Part shown: piece after piece, positions 48,102 to 58,333 of the stretch
How positions within the stretch are numbered: position 1 is the stretch's first letter
How the letters are laid out: every line of letters begins with the position of its first letter
Origin: Rhizopus arrhizus
Taxonomy: Eukaryota; Mucoromycota; Mucoromycetes; Mucorales; Rhizopodaceae
Length of the DNA: 64,000 bases
Assembly (NCBI GenBank): GCA_024220505.1
Contig: JAKZZE010000034.1
Location: 124,001-188,000 of the forward strand
Direction: 5' to 3'
Program-made: the position numbers and the translations under genes
Notes under the pieces: model-generated
Seen by the model: the letters and a program-made list of their open reading frames with translations, nothing else
Told to the model about the DNA's origin: nothing
Databases searched by the model: none

Positions 48102-48257
48102 ATGGTACTTCATTCAATCATTTTATTTTTATTATTCCTTAAAGTAATCATCTTCATTACCAAAAATGAACCAGAAAAAGACAAAAAACCTGCATTAGTT
48201 TGTCAGTCTGGTAATATAAATCATGCTGATACACAAATGACTGGGCCATCATTTTGA
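48102..48257 (+). CDS. Small single-pass membrane protein candidate
   Basis: A 51-codon open frame 110 bp after MGM101 begins MVLHSIILFLLFLKVIIFI, a strong membrane helix or signal anchor. It continues with a short charged tail (TKNEPEKDKKPALVC) and ends GPSF. A T-rich leader precedes the start, as for other genes here. The length is too short for composition tests, so this may be chance. If real, it would be a small organelle or ER membrane protein. Confidence 0.35.
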   Translation: MVLHSIILFLLFLKVIIFITKNEPEKDKKPALVCQSGNINHADTQMTGPSF

Positions 48258-50427
48258 TCTCTGTTTGTATACGTGTACATGATTATAAAATTATGGTGAA
48301 CATGCTTCAATATGTTAATACTCGGCTTTTATTATTATTATTATTATTACTGTATATACATTAAATAAACATTTAAAATTTGTGAAACAAACTCTAAATA
48401 TTCTGGTTATAATTAAAAATAAACTACTTGATGGTCTCACATTGATTAAGCTGTTGTAATAAACTATACTGTATCTTTAAATATGTCTGTATACAAGATG
48501 TATTTTTTATATCTTGTCCCCTTGTGAAAATAGAGGCATATACTTGAATAAAGACATCTTAATAAGCTTTCTTCTTTTATTTTATAATGAAAGCAAGTGT
48601 TTATACAAGGTTTTATCATAAAGTTAAATGAAATTAAAAAAAAAGAAAGCGAGATATTCAATTTGGATTACTTTGTCTTCCAAGCCATAGTCATTTGACT
48701 GTGTGAATTTGATTGATTTCAATTCTGCCTTGTACTAGTCTTTTATGTGTACTTTTACTATTATTATTACTTTATATAATCTCGGATATCAATGTCATTG
48801 GCGAGCATTTTTCGGCGATCATGTGATTATTGCTTTTATCCTGTTTAGTACACACATAAAAACTTGAATCGATCTTAATTTACAGAGTACGTTTCATCTA
48901 TTGGATATTATTATTAACTATTTGTTTCATTAAGAATTTCACCTAATTTCTCCATAAACATTGTAATTAATAACACAAGAGTCCTTTTTATAGGTCGTAT
49001 AGTAAAAGAAAAACACATTCACTTATTGTGGCACTCTTTAAAAAGTCATAGTGAATAAAGTATGTGTATGAAAGGTGGAAACGTGTTCTTTTTTTTTTTC
49101 TTTGTTATTATTATTTTAACTGTGATCTGCTACCTATTTTCTTCCTCTTCTCAAGTTAAATGTAAAAAAAAGTATAGTTTATGAATTTGAATACGATTGC
49201 AGCATTTGAATAAATTAAATAAAAGGGGGTTGATGATTTACCCTGCAGTGTTATTAACAGTAACATTACTGCATAATTATTAAGTTCTTTTTCTCCTTCA
49301 GAAGGGGTACGCAGAATATGTTTATTGATGCTTTAATATTAGGCTTGAAAAGAAGGTGTTACAATAAAAAAAGAAAATGATGCTTAAGCTGCATTATGTT
49401 ATATAATTGTTTTTTATTATTAAAAAGACAGTTTGTATTGATATTGCTTCTTTATTTTTTATACACAAAAGTAATGTATAAAATTACTGCCTAAGCTAGA
49501 TACGTTTTCTCACATTTTATTATGAAAAGCCCATATTCAGTCATCATATCTAATCTTTATCTTTAGACACAAACACATTCTATTGTTATTTCTGAATTCT
49601 GGATTGTTTCGTGTCACATAAACTCAAATGAATATATGATATTAAAAGGATTATATAAAGACAAGATAGAATGAGCTCATAGTGAAGAAGGTAAGAAACT
49701 CATGACTACAAATAAAACTAATTTACTAAAAATACAATTAAAAGCTAGACTTCTAATAATAAAATCATCATCTATTGCCCCCAATCTCAGAGTGATCATA
49801 CATCTATGATGACCCGAATTCCTGTGTTCATGATGCAACAGGTACGGAAACTACCTTTTGCTTCCGATAACATCTATTCTCCGAATGGAACTGTCGATCT
49901 TAAACATAATCAATCAAATAAAACTTGAATATTATTTTGAAATAATAGAATAATTTTTTTTAGATTATCTTTGTAGATAAACGCCATGAAAAAGTCGAGA
50001 TTGCTCTCCTCATTCCTTCCATATGCAAATAACTTGATTAATACATTGAGAGAGATCACCTTTTTCTTAATAAATATTACAAGTAAAGTTTATTATATGC
50101 ACTCCCTTTATTCATAAAAAAGATATAAATAGAAACTCTTTTTTTTTTTTCTTTCTTTTTTTAGTTTCACGAAAAAAAAAATATGAATGATGAATCGATT
50201 TTATAAGATGTGTGTCTATAACTAAAAAAAAAAAAGATAATGAAACAATGAATAATGAGAAATAAAATAAAATAAAAAAAACAAAAGACACAATGAAATA
50301 GAAAATGTTAAGGGCTACTTCAAGCATGAAACTAGTTTTTTTACATGTCTTCTCTCTTTCTATTTTAGTTTCTTTATCATTAATATTCAACCCCTAAATT
50401 GAACCAATTTTTATTAGTATGGATCAT
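48258..50427. other. Intergenic stretch
   Basis: About 2.2 kb without a supported exon. It contains (TTA)n at about 48331-48350 and several short A/T runs. Confidence 0.5.
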
Positions 50428-50436
50428 TATATATAA
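50428..50436 (+). promoter_or_regulatory. TATA box of the chitin deacetylase gene
   Basis: TATATATAA starts 66 bp before the start codon at 50494; an AAGGGG and T-rich leader follows. Confidence 0.45.
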
Positions 50437-50493
50437 GGGGTGAACCTCTTTATTTTGCTTTTTTTTTATTTTGTTTTGTTTTTAGTAAACGTT

Positions 50494-50986
50494 ATGTGGA
50501 AATATCAAGCCTTACTTCTTTCATTTACAAGTACAATTGCCCTTGGTGCTATTGATCTTTCTTCATTTCCAACCAAGACAGATCCAACTCGTCTACTACT
50601 TCCTACTATCCCTCAAACAACCTCTCATGATGTTGCTACTGAATGTACTTTTTACCAATCCAACTTTACTATTCAAAAGGATCAGTGGCCAACCGTTTGG
50701 GATATTGCTACTAGTAACAACATGAATACTTCTTCTGAATTCACTCAACTTTATAACTCTATTGATTGGTCTAAGGCACCTAATGTCCCTGTGCGCAAAT
50801 TAAATGCAGCAGGAGGTTTAGACTTGGCTGGCTATGATACTGTCAATGATCCTGCTTGTTGGTGGTCTGCTACACAATGCACCAAGCCAAAATCTCAAAA
50901 TACCAATGCTGATATCGTAAACTGTCCAGAGCCAGAAACATGGGGACTTGTAAGTAACGCTTCTCCTTATTAATATCAGCTCCCTA

Positions 50987-51054
<68 letters not shown>

Positions 51055-51907
51055 CCTTTTTATAGACATTTGATGACGGACCTAATTGTTCCCATAATGC
51101 TTTTTATGATTATCTTCAGCAGAACAATCAAAAGGCTTCTATGTTTTATATTGGTTCTAATGTACTCAATTGGCCATATGGTGCCCTTCGTGGCTTAAAA
51201 GATGGCCATCATCTTTGTGGTCATACTTGGTCTCATAAAATGATGACAACCTTAAATAACCAAGAAGTATTGGCAGAGCTATACTATACTGCAAAGGCAA
51301 TCAAATACGTTACTGGTGTTACTCCTCTTTATTGGCGCCCTGTAAGCTCATACTGATTGTTCTTGTTGTTTTGATCCTAATGACCATTGTTATTATTATC
51401 AATTAGGCCTTAGGTGATCTGGATGATCGTGTGCGTTGGATTGCTACACAACTCAATATGACAGCAATGCTTTGGAACTTGGATACAAATGACTGGGCAG
51501 CTGGAACAACCCCTGGTATTACTGCAGATACAGTCAATCAAAAATACTTGGACTATATTCAAATGGGTCGAAACGGTACTTTCCAATCCAAGGGAAACAT
51601 TGTTCTTTCTCATGAAATCAACAATATGACCATGGACTTCTTTATGAAGCATTATCCTGATATCAAAAAGTCTTATAAACATGTCACTGATGTTGCTACA
51701 TGCATGAACATTTCAAACCCTTATTTCGAAAAAGTCATCACATTTGCAAACTTTGAGGTGAGTACAACAAAGAATATCTCAAGTGTTACTGGTTCAGGTG
51801 TTGTTCCTGGCGCCTCTGGTTCCCCTATTAGTGATGCTAGTACTTATATTCCTCAATGGAAGGTTTCTCTTTTAACTGTTATCTTTTTTGCTGCACTTGT
51901 TCTTTAA
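50494..51907 (+). CDS. Chitin deacetylase, GPI-anchored type
   Basis: Three exons (50494-50949, 51066-51341, 51407-51907) encode 410 residues. It is a carbohydrate esterase family 4 enzyme that would convert wall chitin to chitosan, a major wall polymer of Mucorales. A signal peptide (MWKYQALLLSFTSTIALG) comes first. The catalytic motif 1 TFDDGP spans the first splice junction, and motif 2 HTWSH holds the metal-binding His pair. Motif 4-type WNLDTNDW follows. Motif 3 is usually RPPYGD; here it reads RPALGD across the second junction. The C-terminus has a Ser/Gly stretch and a hydrophobic tail (WKVSLLTVIFFAALVL), as expected for GPI attachment. Several NxT/S sites are present. An upstream in-frame Met (50440) would add an extra hydrophobic leader, so I chose 50494. 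Confidence 0.92.
50991..51051. repeat. Poly(T) run, 61 nt, in chitin deacetylase intron 1
   Basis: The longest homopolymer in the window. It lies just before the 3' splice site (AG at 51064-51065) and so extends the polypyrimidine tract. Confidence 0.9.
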
Positions 51908-51972
51908 ATATAATAAATTTACATAAAATAGAGATAAAACAAAAACAAAAAAAAAAAAAATCTTTTTCTTTC

Positions 51973-52490
51973 ATGCTAAAACATTTCATAAAGCGTTCAT
52001 TTACTACAAAAGGTATGGAATAATACAGTACAACAGAAAATTAAAATAAAATATTTCTCTTTATCAGTAGACAAACATTGCTTGGTAAAAAAAATAGTGA
52101 TGAATTAGAGTTTATTTCTTATAATGTATATAGCCTTTAAAACCAACATGGTCAATAAAGTCCTTAATGAAGCCCCTAGGAGAGCCAATAAGCGATAAAG
52201 AATTCAAACATTTGTTAAATCTTGCACGTTTAAATATATCAAAAGAAAAGGAAGTTCAATTAAAATCAGAAATAGATCAATTAACACAATTCACTGAACA
52301 CATCAAATTACATGATTTTAAAGATGTTCAGCCATTAACACATATTTGGAAACAAGATGTAGGACTTTTACTTCGAGATGACAATAAAATAGGACAAGAT
52401 AAAGTCAAAGGTCGAGAGTTACTTTTAAAAGCAGCAAAGAAGAGTGGTAACTTTTATGTTGTCAAAGGGTCCATGCCAAATTCAGAATAA
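51973..52490 (+). CDS. GATC: Mitochondrial glutamyl-tRNA(Gln) amidotransferase subunit C
   Basis: Three exons (51973-52012, 52068-52084, 52161-52490) encode 128 residues. GatC holds together the GatCAB-type complex that turns Glu-tRNA(Gln) into Gln-tRNA(Gln) in mitochondria. The family pattern is present: SDKEFKHLLNLARLNISKE, then EIDQLTQFTEHIKLHDFKDV, then PLTHIW and LLRDD. The first exon supplies a basic presequence (MLKHFIKRSFTTK) that fits mitochondrial import, and the middle exon is only 17 nt. A shorter reading starting at Met 52167 would lose the presequence. The stop lies 23 bp from the convergent PITP stop. Confidence 0.87.
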
Positions 52491-52513
52491 TAATAATAAT
52501 AAAAAATGTCTAT

Positions 52514-53735
52514 TTAAGATGGAACACTACCAGCATTTCTCTTTTCATCTAATTCCTTCTTTGTTTGTTCTTCCATCTTTCTAATGTCTTCAATTGTTAA
52601 ACCAAACCATCTATCTGTCCAACAGAATAATTGTCTATTCCATCATCATTAGCCTCTAATGTGTACTCTATTGTAAATATTTTACCTGTGGAAAGTCGTG
52701 AATAAATTTTTAATAGAGTTTGCAATAAACTTTTCTACTTTTCCTTGTATTCCAAACCACTTGAATTCGATATAAACAAGTTTATAACAAGTCATAACAG
52801 GTTCACATTTTTGCTTCCATAAAGGATCTGTCAATGGTCCACGTCCTGTCTTTTCTGACTTAAAAAGCTTGGGATCTTCATCTTTTTTATAATCTTTGGA
52901 TTCAATATGATCATTAGCGATATCGATAATATGTACATTACGCTTCTTGAGATCCTCGTCGGATATCTTAAGCGCATTCTCTAATTCACCACGAGATCCA
53001 TCCACATGCAATGTCTCATAGACAATCGAAAAGTTCTTTCCCATCCAACGATTCTACGTTATCTCTTAGTAAAAGACATTACATTTAAGCCATAATGTAA
53101 TTTTTACCGTTAAAACTACAAAGTAACAAAGCAGACATGATAACAGTCAGTAAAATATAATCTAATCATCTCCCTTTTTGCTCCTTTTTCTTTATCTCTT
53201 TATCACACAACCTCACTTCTTTCTCTTTTAAGTTCCGCCTTATCCCTTTAATTACGTCAATTTTATTCACAGTTGCCAAGTATTTCATTTCCCCTCCTCC
53301 TTATTCTCCTTTTTTAAACTACACTCCTTTAGCTTATTATGTAATTACCTGTTTTACAATAAGGATAAGCATTCCAGGCCTAAGAGATAAAATTGAATTA
53401 GATCATATAAACAATCTTATCAAATTTACCTCTTCATGAAGTTCAAGCGAACCAGCAGGAGCAATAGAACTTACAATAGAAGGTACACGAGATTCCAAGC
53501 GATAAATCTTGTATGTATATTGTCCCTTTTCACCAGGCTTTTCATAAGGCTCGTTTTTAACTACTTCAACACCTTCACCTCCACCAGTAGAATTTTTAGA
53601 TGCCATAGCAGTAGCATATAGTTGGGCTTTTTTGATAGATTAGATGAAGTAAACAGATGGAGTTTCAGTTTATTTACCAACTTGGTATTCTTTTTCAGTA
53701 CAGTTGTTAATAACACGGTATTCGTTAATAATCAT
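52514..53735 (-). CDS. Class I phosphatidylinositol transfer protein
   Basis: Six exons on the minus strand (53735-53678, 53626-53430, 53379-53349, 53115-53108, 53053-52686, 52634-52514) encode 260 residues; human PITPalpha has 271. These StART-like proteins swap phosphatidylinositol and phosphatidylcholine between membranes and supply PI for phosphoinositide synthesis. Matching blocks run the full length: [76 protein letters not shown], the [15 protein letters not shown] block and [18 protein letters not shown]. The fourth exon is an 8-nt microexon (TTTTAACG) that is needed to restore both frame and the conserved YCKT-V-x-T-N segment. Fungi usually rely on Sec14-type proteins, so this animal-like family is notable here. 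Confidence 0.92.
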
Positions 53736-54708
53736 TTTTTAAAAGGAGGAAAAAGAAAGAAAGATAATAATGGCTGGGATTCTTTTTTTAAAAATAAATT
53801 TTTTACCCAAAAAATAATGCGATTCACGTTTTTACTTGTTCAAAAAAAGCTGTTCATTTTTTTTTGTTCTCAGCTACTGTTTTGATGAATAGCACAAAGT
53901 TTTAGTTTTTTTATTCAATGCTTTACAAAAGTTCAAAAGGTGAATTGCGAGCAATACTCGAAAGACATAAATGGAAGTTAAGTATAAATGAGCATTAGTA
54001 ATCTTCCTATTCCATACCATAAGCCAGAGCTCTGCTGAAAGTATATGAATATATTCAAGTAATTAATAACAGAGTTTCACGGAGGAACATGATTATATAC
54101 ACACTGCACATGCTACGAAGTAAAGGGAGAAAATAGACTTGATAGAATTACATTTGGCTTGATATTATAGTATCAAATGTATTCAAAAGATTTTAATTTT
54201 TAAATAAATTTTATGATATCATATTTATTATATGTTCGTAGCGGAAGATAGACAAAAGTCAATAAGTTGCAGCTATTTCACTAAAAAATAAAAGTTTTTA
54301 TAAAATTTGACAGCAATTGTATCACGTTGATAAACTTGACTATAGATTAATAACAAAATACAATCAACGAACTAGGTACATGGCAAAATAATAATAAAAA
54401 AAAGTTGTTAAAATGCCACCTCAAAATCAAATGAAACACTTTAAATAGCCTTTATAGATGTTTAAATACCTTCAACAGTTGATTGTCCTATATGATTTTA
54501 TTGGATTTAAATACTTTCTAGTTGAATGTTCCTGATATTTAAGACTGAACTTGTATTTTACTCATGAATAAATTTTATTAAGTTGAAGATAACCGTTAAA
54601 TAAAGAATTCATTTTTAAAAGTGCTATACATGTATCTACATGCTCCCAAAAAATACATTTATTATTACACACAATCTAACAAAATTCACTATTCCTTCTC
54701 TTCATGTT
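53736..54708. other. Intergenic stretch
   Basis: About 970 bp between two minus-strand genes with no exon or repeat that I can support. Confidence 0.5.
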
Positions 54709-55638
54709 TTAAGCATTTCCAACATTGAGAAGCAAGTTGGAGCCTTGCTTGTTATTAGGTAAATAAGTAACATTACTAGCTTGAGATAATGTTTGTGCAA
54801 TTTCCTTTGAAGCCTCAATCTTTCTGAAGGCAATGAATCCATCGCCAGCCTTAGAAAGAGCAGAGGAAATCATCTCAGCAGCTTGAGAGTCACCTTCGGC
54901 ACGAATGATGGCTGCTTGCTTTTCTTGTTCTGCGCGTTCAACAATGAATTTAGCACGTTCAGCTTCTTGCTGAGCAATTTGCTTTTGTTCAACGGCGTTA
55001 GTGAACTCTCTACCAAATGTCATGTGCGTCTACCAAGCTTTTGTTAATTTTCATATTTGTAAAATATTTCTATACAACTCACAATAGACACATCTTCCAA
55101 TGCAATGTTGAATTCTCTAGCACGCTTATATAGTTCTTCACGAATCTTTGCAGAAACAACTTCACGTTGAGTGATCAATTCAGAAGCATCAAACTGCGCA
55201 ACAATGGATTTCAATACTTCATTACCAATAGAAGGTAGAACTCTTTCATCATAATCTTCGCCCAAGTTTTGATAGATAGTTGACAAATTCTTGAGTTCTG
55301 GACGGTGTAATACACGAAGGGTCAAAGAAACCATTTGCATATCTTTGGAACCTGTTGTTGTAGAAATGTTGCGAGGCTTGGTACGGACATCAAACAAAAC
55401 GGCACGTTGAAGCCATGGAACTAAAAAGTGAGTGCCTTCACCTACTGAAGTTTGTTTGACACCTTGAATACGGTCGAAAATAACGGCACGATAACCACCC
55501 TGGACTGAAAAAAATGTCAAAAAAGAAGTTTATTTAAACGCTTTACTTTTTACCATCATACATGGCTGACTGAACCCCACCAACAAGAAGACCGGCAGGG
55601 ATAGCAAGTTTAGCAATCTTTTCAAGAACGGCAGCCAT
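54709..55638 (-). CDS. PHB1: Prohibitin 1
   Basis: Three exons on the minus strand (55638-55554, 55504-55083, 55029-54709) encode 275 residues, near the usual 272-287. Prohibitins form a large ring with Phb2 in the inner mitochondrial membrane that guards membrane proteins and m-AAA proteases. The N-terminal anchor ([22 protein letters not shown]) is followed by the SPFH core: [58 protein letters not shown] and [21 protein letters not shown] coiled coil of [27 protein letters not shown] type comes next, and the end reads [14 protein letters not shown]. All features are those of Phb1 rather than Phb2. Confidence 0.95.
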
Positions 55639-55741
55639 TATTGAAGCTTTTTTTTATGAAGAAAAAAAATAGTTGAAGCATCCCCCCTCCTACATGTTCA
55701 AGAATTGTGACTTTGGCTGAGTATGAAAAACGGTATAGGAT

Positions 55742-56284
55742 TTATTGAAAGTTTGAACTTGAAGCCAAAATCATGATTGTACAGGCAAAAATAGCCAAGA
55801 TACCAGCCATAACGTAACTCCCCCAACCTGCTTCCACATGAGTCGCTTGTTGTATTAACAAGTTTTGATTTTTAAAATATTTTCCTAAACCAACAAAAAA
55901 GCAACCTAATCCAACGGCTATAAATATGTAACCAATGGGCTGCTTCGGATTATTATGATCTTGATCACTTTCATTAGAAGAGGAACTTGGAAGTCGAAAT
56001 TGTAATAGAATAGTAAAACCTATGTACATAAATTTGGTTTTTACTTCCTATTTCACAGTTTTCTTTTCTGTCAAACCTAAGATGACAAGTGTACAAGAAA
56101 GACGAAACCAAGTCAGCCAATTTCGTTCATTAGCAAGCATGTCTCTTGCCATACTAACATTATTGCTGGTAATGATAGAATAGTCAAGCACATCTTCAGC
56201 GAGTGTTGACCTAAATACTTGGTCTTTCTTTGCAAACTCTAGTGGTTGAACAGCAGCAGTTGAAGGTCCTGCCGCGCGATTCAT
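55742..56284 (-). CDS. DUF202 membrane protein
   Basis: Two exons on the minus strand (56284-56077, 56019-55742) encode 161 residues. The DUF202 signature is clear: RDMLANERNWLTWFRLSCTLVIL, then two more hydrophobic segments (IGYIFIAVGLGCFFVGLGKY and YVMAGILAIFACTIMILA), giving three membrane helices. In yeasts, DUF202 proteins and the SPX-linked Vtc subunits sit in the vacuole membrane; this one has no SPX domain, so it is more like the small stand-alone proteins. Function is unknown. An A-rich leader (56285-56340) separates its start from the divergent BCD1 gene. Confidence 0.85.
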
Positions 56285-56361
56285 AAAAAAAAAAAAAATA
56301 CAGAGCGGCAAGAAAAAAAAAAAAAAAAAAACTTTTTAGTGCATTTTTTTCGTTCATAAAT
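56285..56361. promoter_or_regulatory. Divergent promoter of DUF202 gene and BCD1
   Basis: Just 77 bp separate the two start codons, most of it two A runs (56286-56298 and about 56313-56330). Confidence 0.5.
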
Positions 56362-57652
56362 ATGTCAAGTGATCCAGTTATTGTAGATTGTGATGGAAAA
56401 AAATGTGAAATATGCCACTCGACTGATTGGAAATATACTTGTCCGCGTTGTTTAGTCCATACATGTTCAGTATCTTGCGTAAGAAAGCACAAGTTGGAAA
56501 CACAATGTTCAGGCGAAAGAGATAAAACAAGTTATGTTCCTTTAAAAGAATATAATGAGTCAAATATGATGAGTGGTAAACAATAAGAATATATTGTATA
56601 TACAGCTTACTAAAGAAGAGAATATAAGAATAGATTATACTTATTTAGAGGATGTTTCAAGACAATCAGATAATATGAGTCGTACTAATCGTGATTTCAT
56701 ATCAAGCTATACAAAGAATAAGCTTAAAACACTCAATAGACAAGCTAATTATTTGGGCATAAAACATTTTTTACTTCCTATTGGCATGACGAGACATCAG
56801 CAAAATCAAAGTAATTATAATTCAAAGTAATGTAAACTTAGCCTTATTTATGATTGTAGAGCTAATGTATTCACATGTAGATCAAGGCAGATCTATTGGT
56901 CAATTGAATCAATCTATTATTGCGATAACGAGAAACATCAATACTTGGAACATGGGTTAGTAGTGCAAGTTATTATAACAATACTTAATAACATTGTCAT
57001 TAGATTTCCAGGTAATAGAACTTGCAATGATTTCTTTCAAAACATACTTTTTTTTGATACGCCACGTGGAAAAGATTCTTACAGTATAATACGACATCAG
57101 TTAAAATACTTTATTGATGCTGGATTACATCAATTTAAAGTAGCTCTTAAAAAAGAAAAAGCACCAAAAGGGCATTTTGTTGATATTACAGATGTGATGG
57201 ACATGTCCTTTTTAGATATATTAAGAGGTGAAGTCATTGTGGAATATCCTACTCTTCATATTTGGTTAAAAAGCGATCCACAGCCTACTGATATCCTATT
57301 ATTGGAAGAGAAACGGGTGCTCGTAAGACCCATAAAACGATCACGACAAGAAGACGATAATATAAAAGAAGGAGAAAAGAAGCAAAAATTGAGCATTGAA
57401 GAAGATGATCATATTACAGAAGATGAACGAGATGAAAATAATAATAGAGTAAAAGTAAAGAATGAAGATGAATTAGAAGTAAAGGATGAAGATGAATTAG
57501 AAGTAAAGAATGAAGATGAATTAGAAGTAAAGAATGAAGATGAATTAGAAGTAAAGAATGAAGGTGAATTAGAAGTAAAGGATGAAGATGAAATAGAAGC
57601 AAAAGAGGAATATAAAGTTACCGGAATAAAAGAAGAAGGACTGAGTGCATAA
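56362..57652 (+). CDS. BCD1: Box C/D snoRNP assembly factor Bcd1/ZNHIT6
   Basis: Four exons (56362-56575, 56634-56826, 56860-56955, 57004-57652) encode 383 residues. Bcd1 is required for stable box C/D snoRNAs and acts with the R2TP complex in snoRNP assembly. The N-terminal zf-HIT domain is complete: CEICHSTDWKYTCPRC and HTCSVSCVRKHKLETQC supply the Cys/His ligands. The downstream helical region (YTYLEDVSRQSDNMSRTNRD, GIKHFLLPIGMTRHQQNQS) and the terminal block GEVIVEYPTLHIWLKSD match the family. After residue 270 the protein has a Lys/Glu/Asp tail with six 8-residue repeats built on a 24-bp DNA unit. No such repeat is expected in the family, so the tail is likely lineage-specific. Confidence 0.9.
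57455..57598 (+). repeat. 24-bp minisatellite inside BCD1, six units
   Basis: Six in-frame 24-bp units encode VKNEDELE or variants (VKDEDELE, VKNEGELE, VKDEDEIE). Units differ by one to three bases, so expansion is recent or maintained. Confidence 0.9.
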
Positions 57653-57933
57653 AGGGAAGAATGATAATAATAAAATAATGAAATGTAATTGATCTGTTTA
57701 TGTATGTAAATCTATATATTCATGGCCCATTTTTATAATTTTTTGTAGTATTAAAGCTTAGCTTAAGCATTGGCAATCACTGTTTATGACCAACAAAATA
57801 TTACTAGAATATTCTTTTACCACTATTTTACATGTAAATATAGAACAGCTTAGCCTTGACTGTATTTTTGTGACAGTAAGTGACGCTGGCCATCAGTTAA
57901 TAGCAATATTGATATGCAAGGTGCAATATGGAT

Positions 57934-58125
57934 TTTGTTATGTTCTGGTAAATTAATTTAAAAGTAGCAATAAAACCAAAAAAATACTTTTTGAGACTGA
58001 ACTTTATTTAAGACAATCTTCGTTGCTAAAAAAGAAATCATTAAAAAGTCTACTATTTATATTCTTCTATTAGTTGGAGGGTAAATGAGTAGTTATGAGC
58101 ACAGAACCAGTAATTGTCATGTTTG
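57934..58125 (-). repeat. Left arm of a long inverted repeat around the Ty3 element
   Basis: Reading the minus strand, it matches 63595-63785 with scattered differences (perhaps 85-90% identity by eye). It contains TATAAATAG and AATAAAG signals like an LTR. Its outer end begins TTTGTTATGTTCTGG, as does the other arm. Confidence 0.8.
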
Positions 58126-58229
58126 TGGTATTTACCTCATTAAATACTTATTATTCGTATGAGATTACTCAAATCTTAAACAAGAAATAACAAGTACCGA
58201 ATACATAATAATATTTATTGTTGTAGAAC

Positions 58230-58319
58230 TGTGCTATAAATCAATATCTGAATTTAAATAATTAAAAAATCATCTCTTATTCTACTATTCATAACTATTG
58301 GTCCCAATACCATAATACA
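58230..58319 (+). repeat. 5' LTR, 90 bp
   Basis: TG...CA ends (TGTGCTATAAATC to CATAATACA). It matches 63119-63208 except for one T/C difference. Confidence 0.93.
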
Positions 58320-58333
58320 TGGTGAGGCTCCCT
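58320..58333 (+). promoter_or_regulatory. Candidate tRNA primer-binding site
   Basis: TGGTGAGGCTCCCT starts directly after the LTR. TGG is complementary to the CCA end of a tRNA; the tRNA is not identified. Confidence 0.5.
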
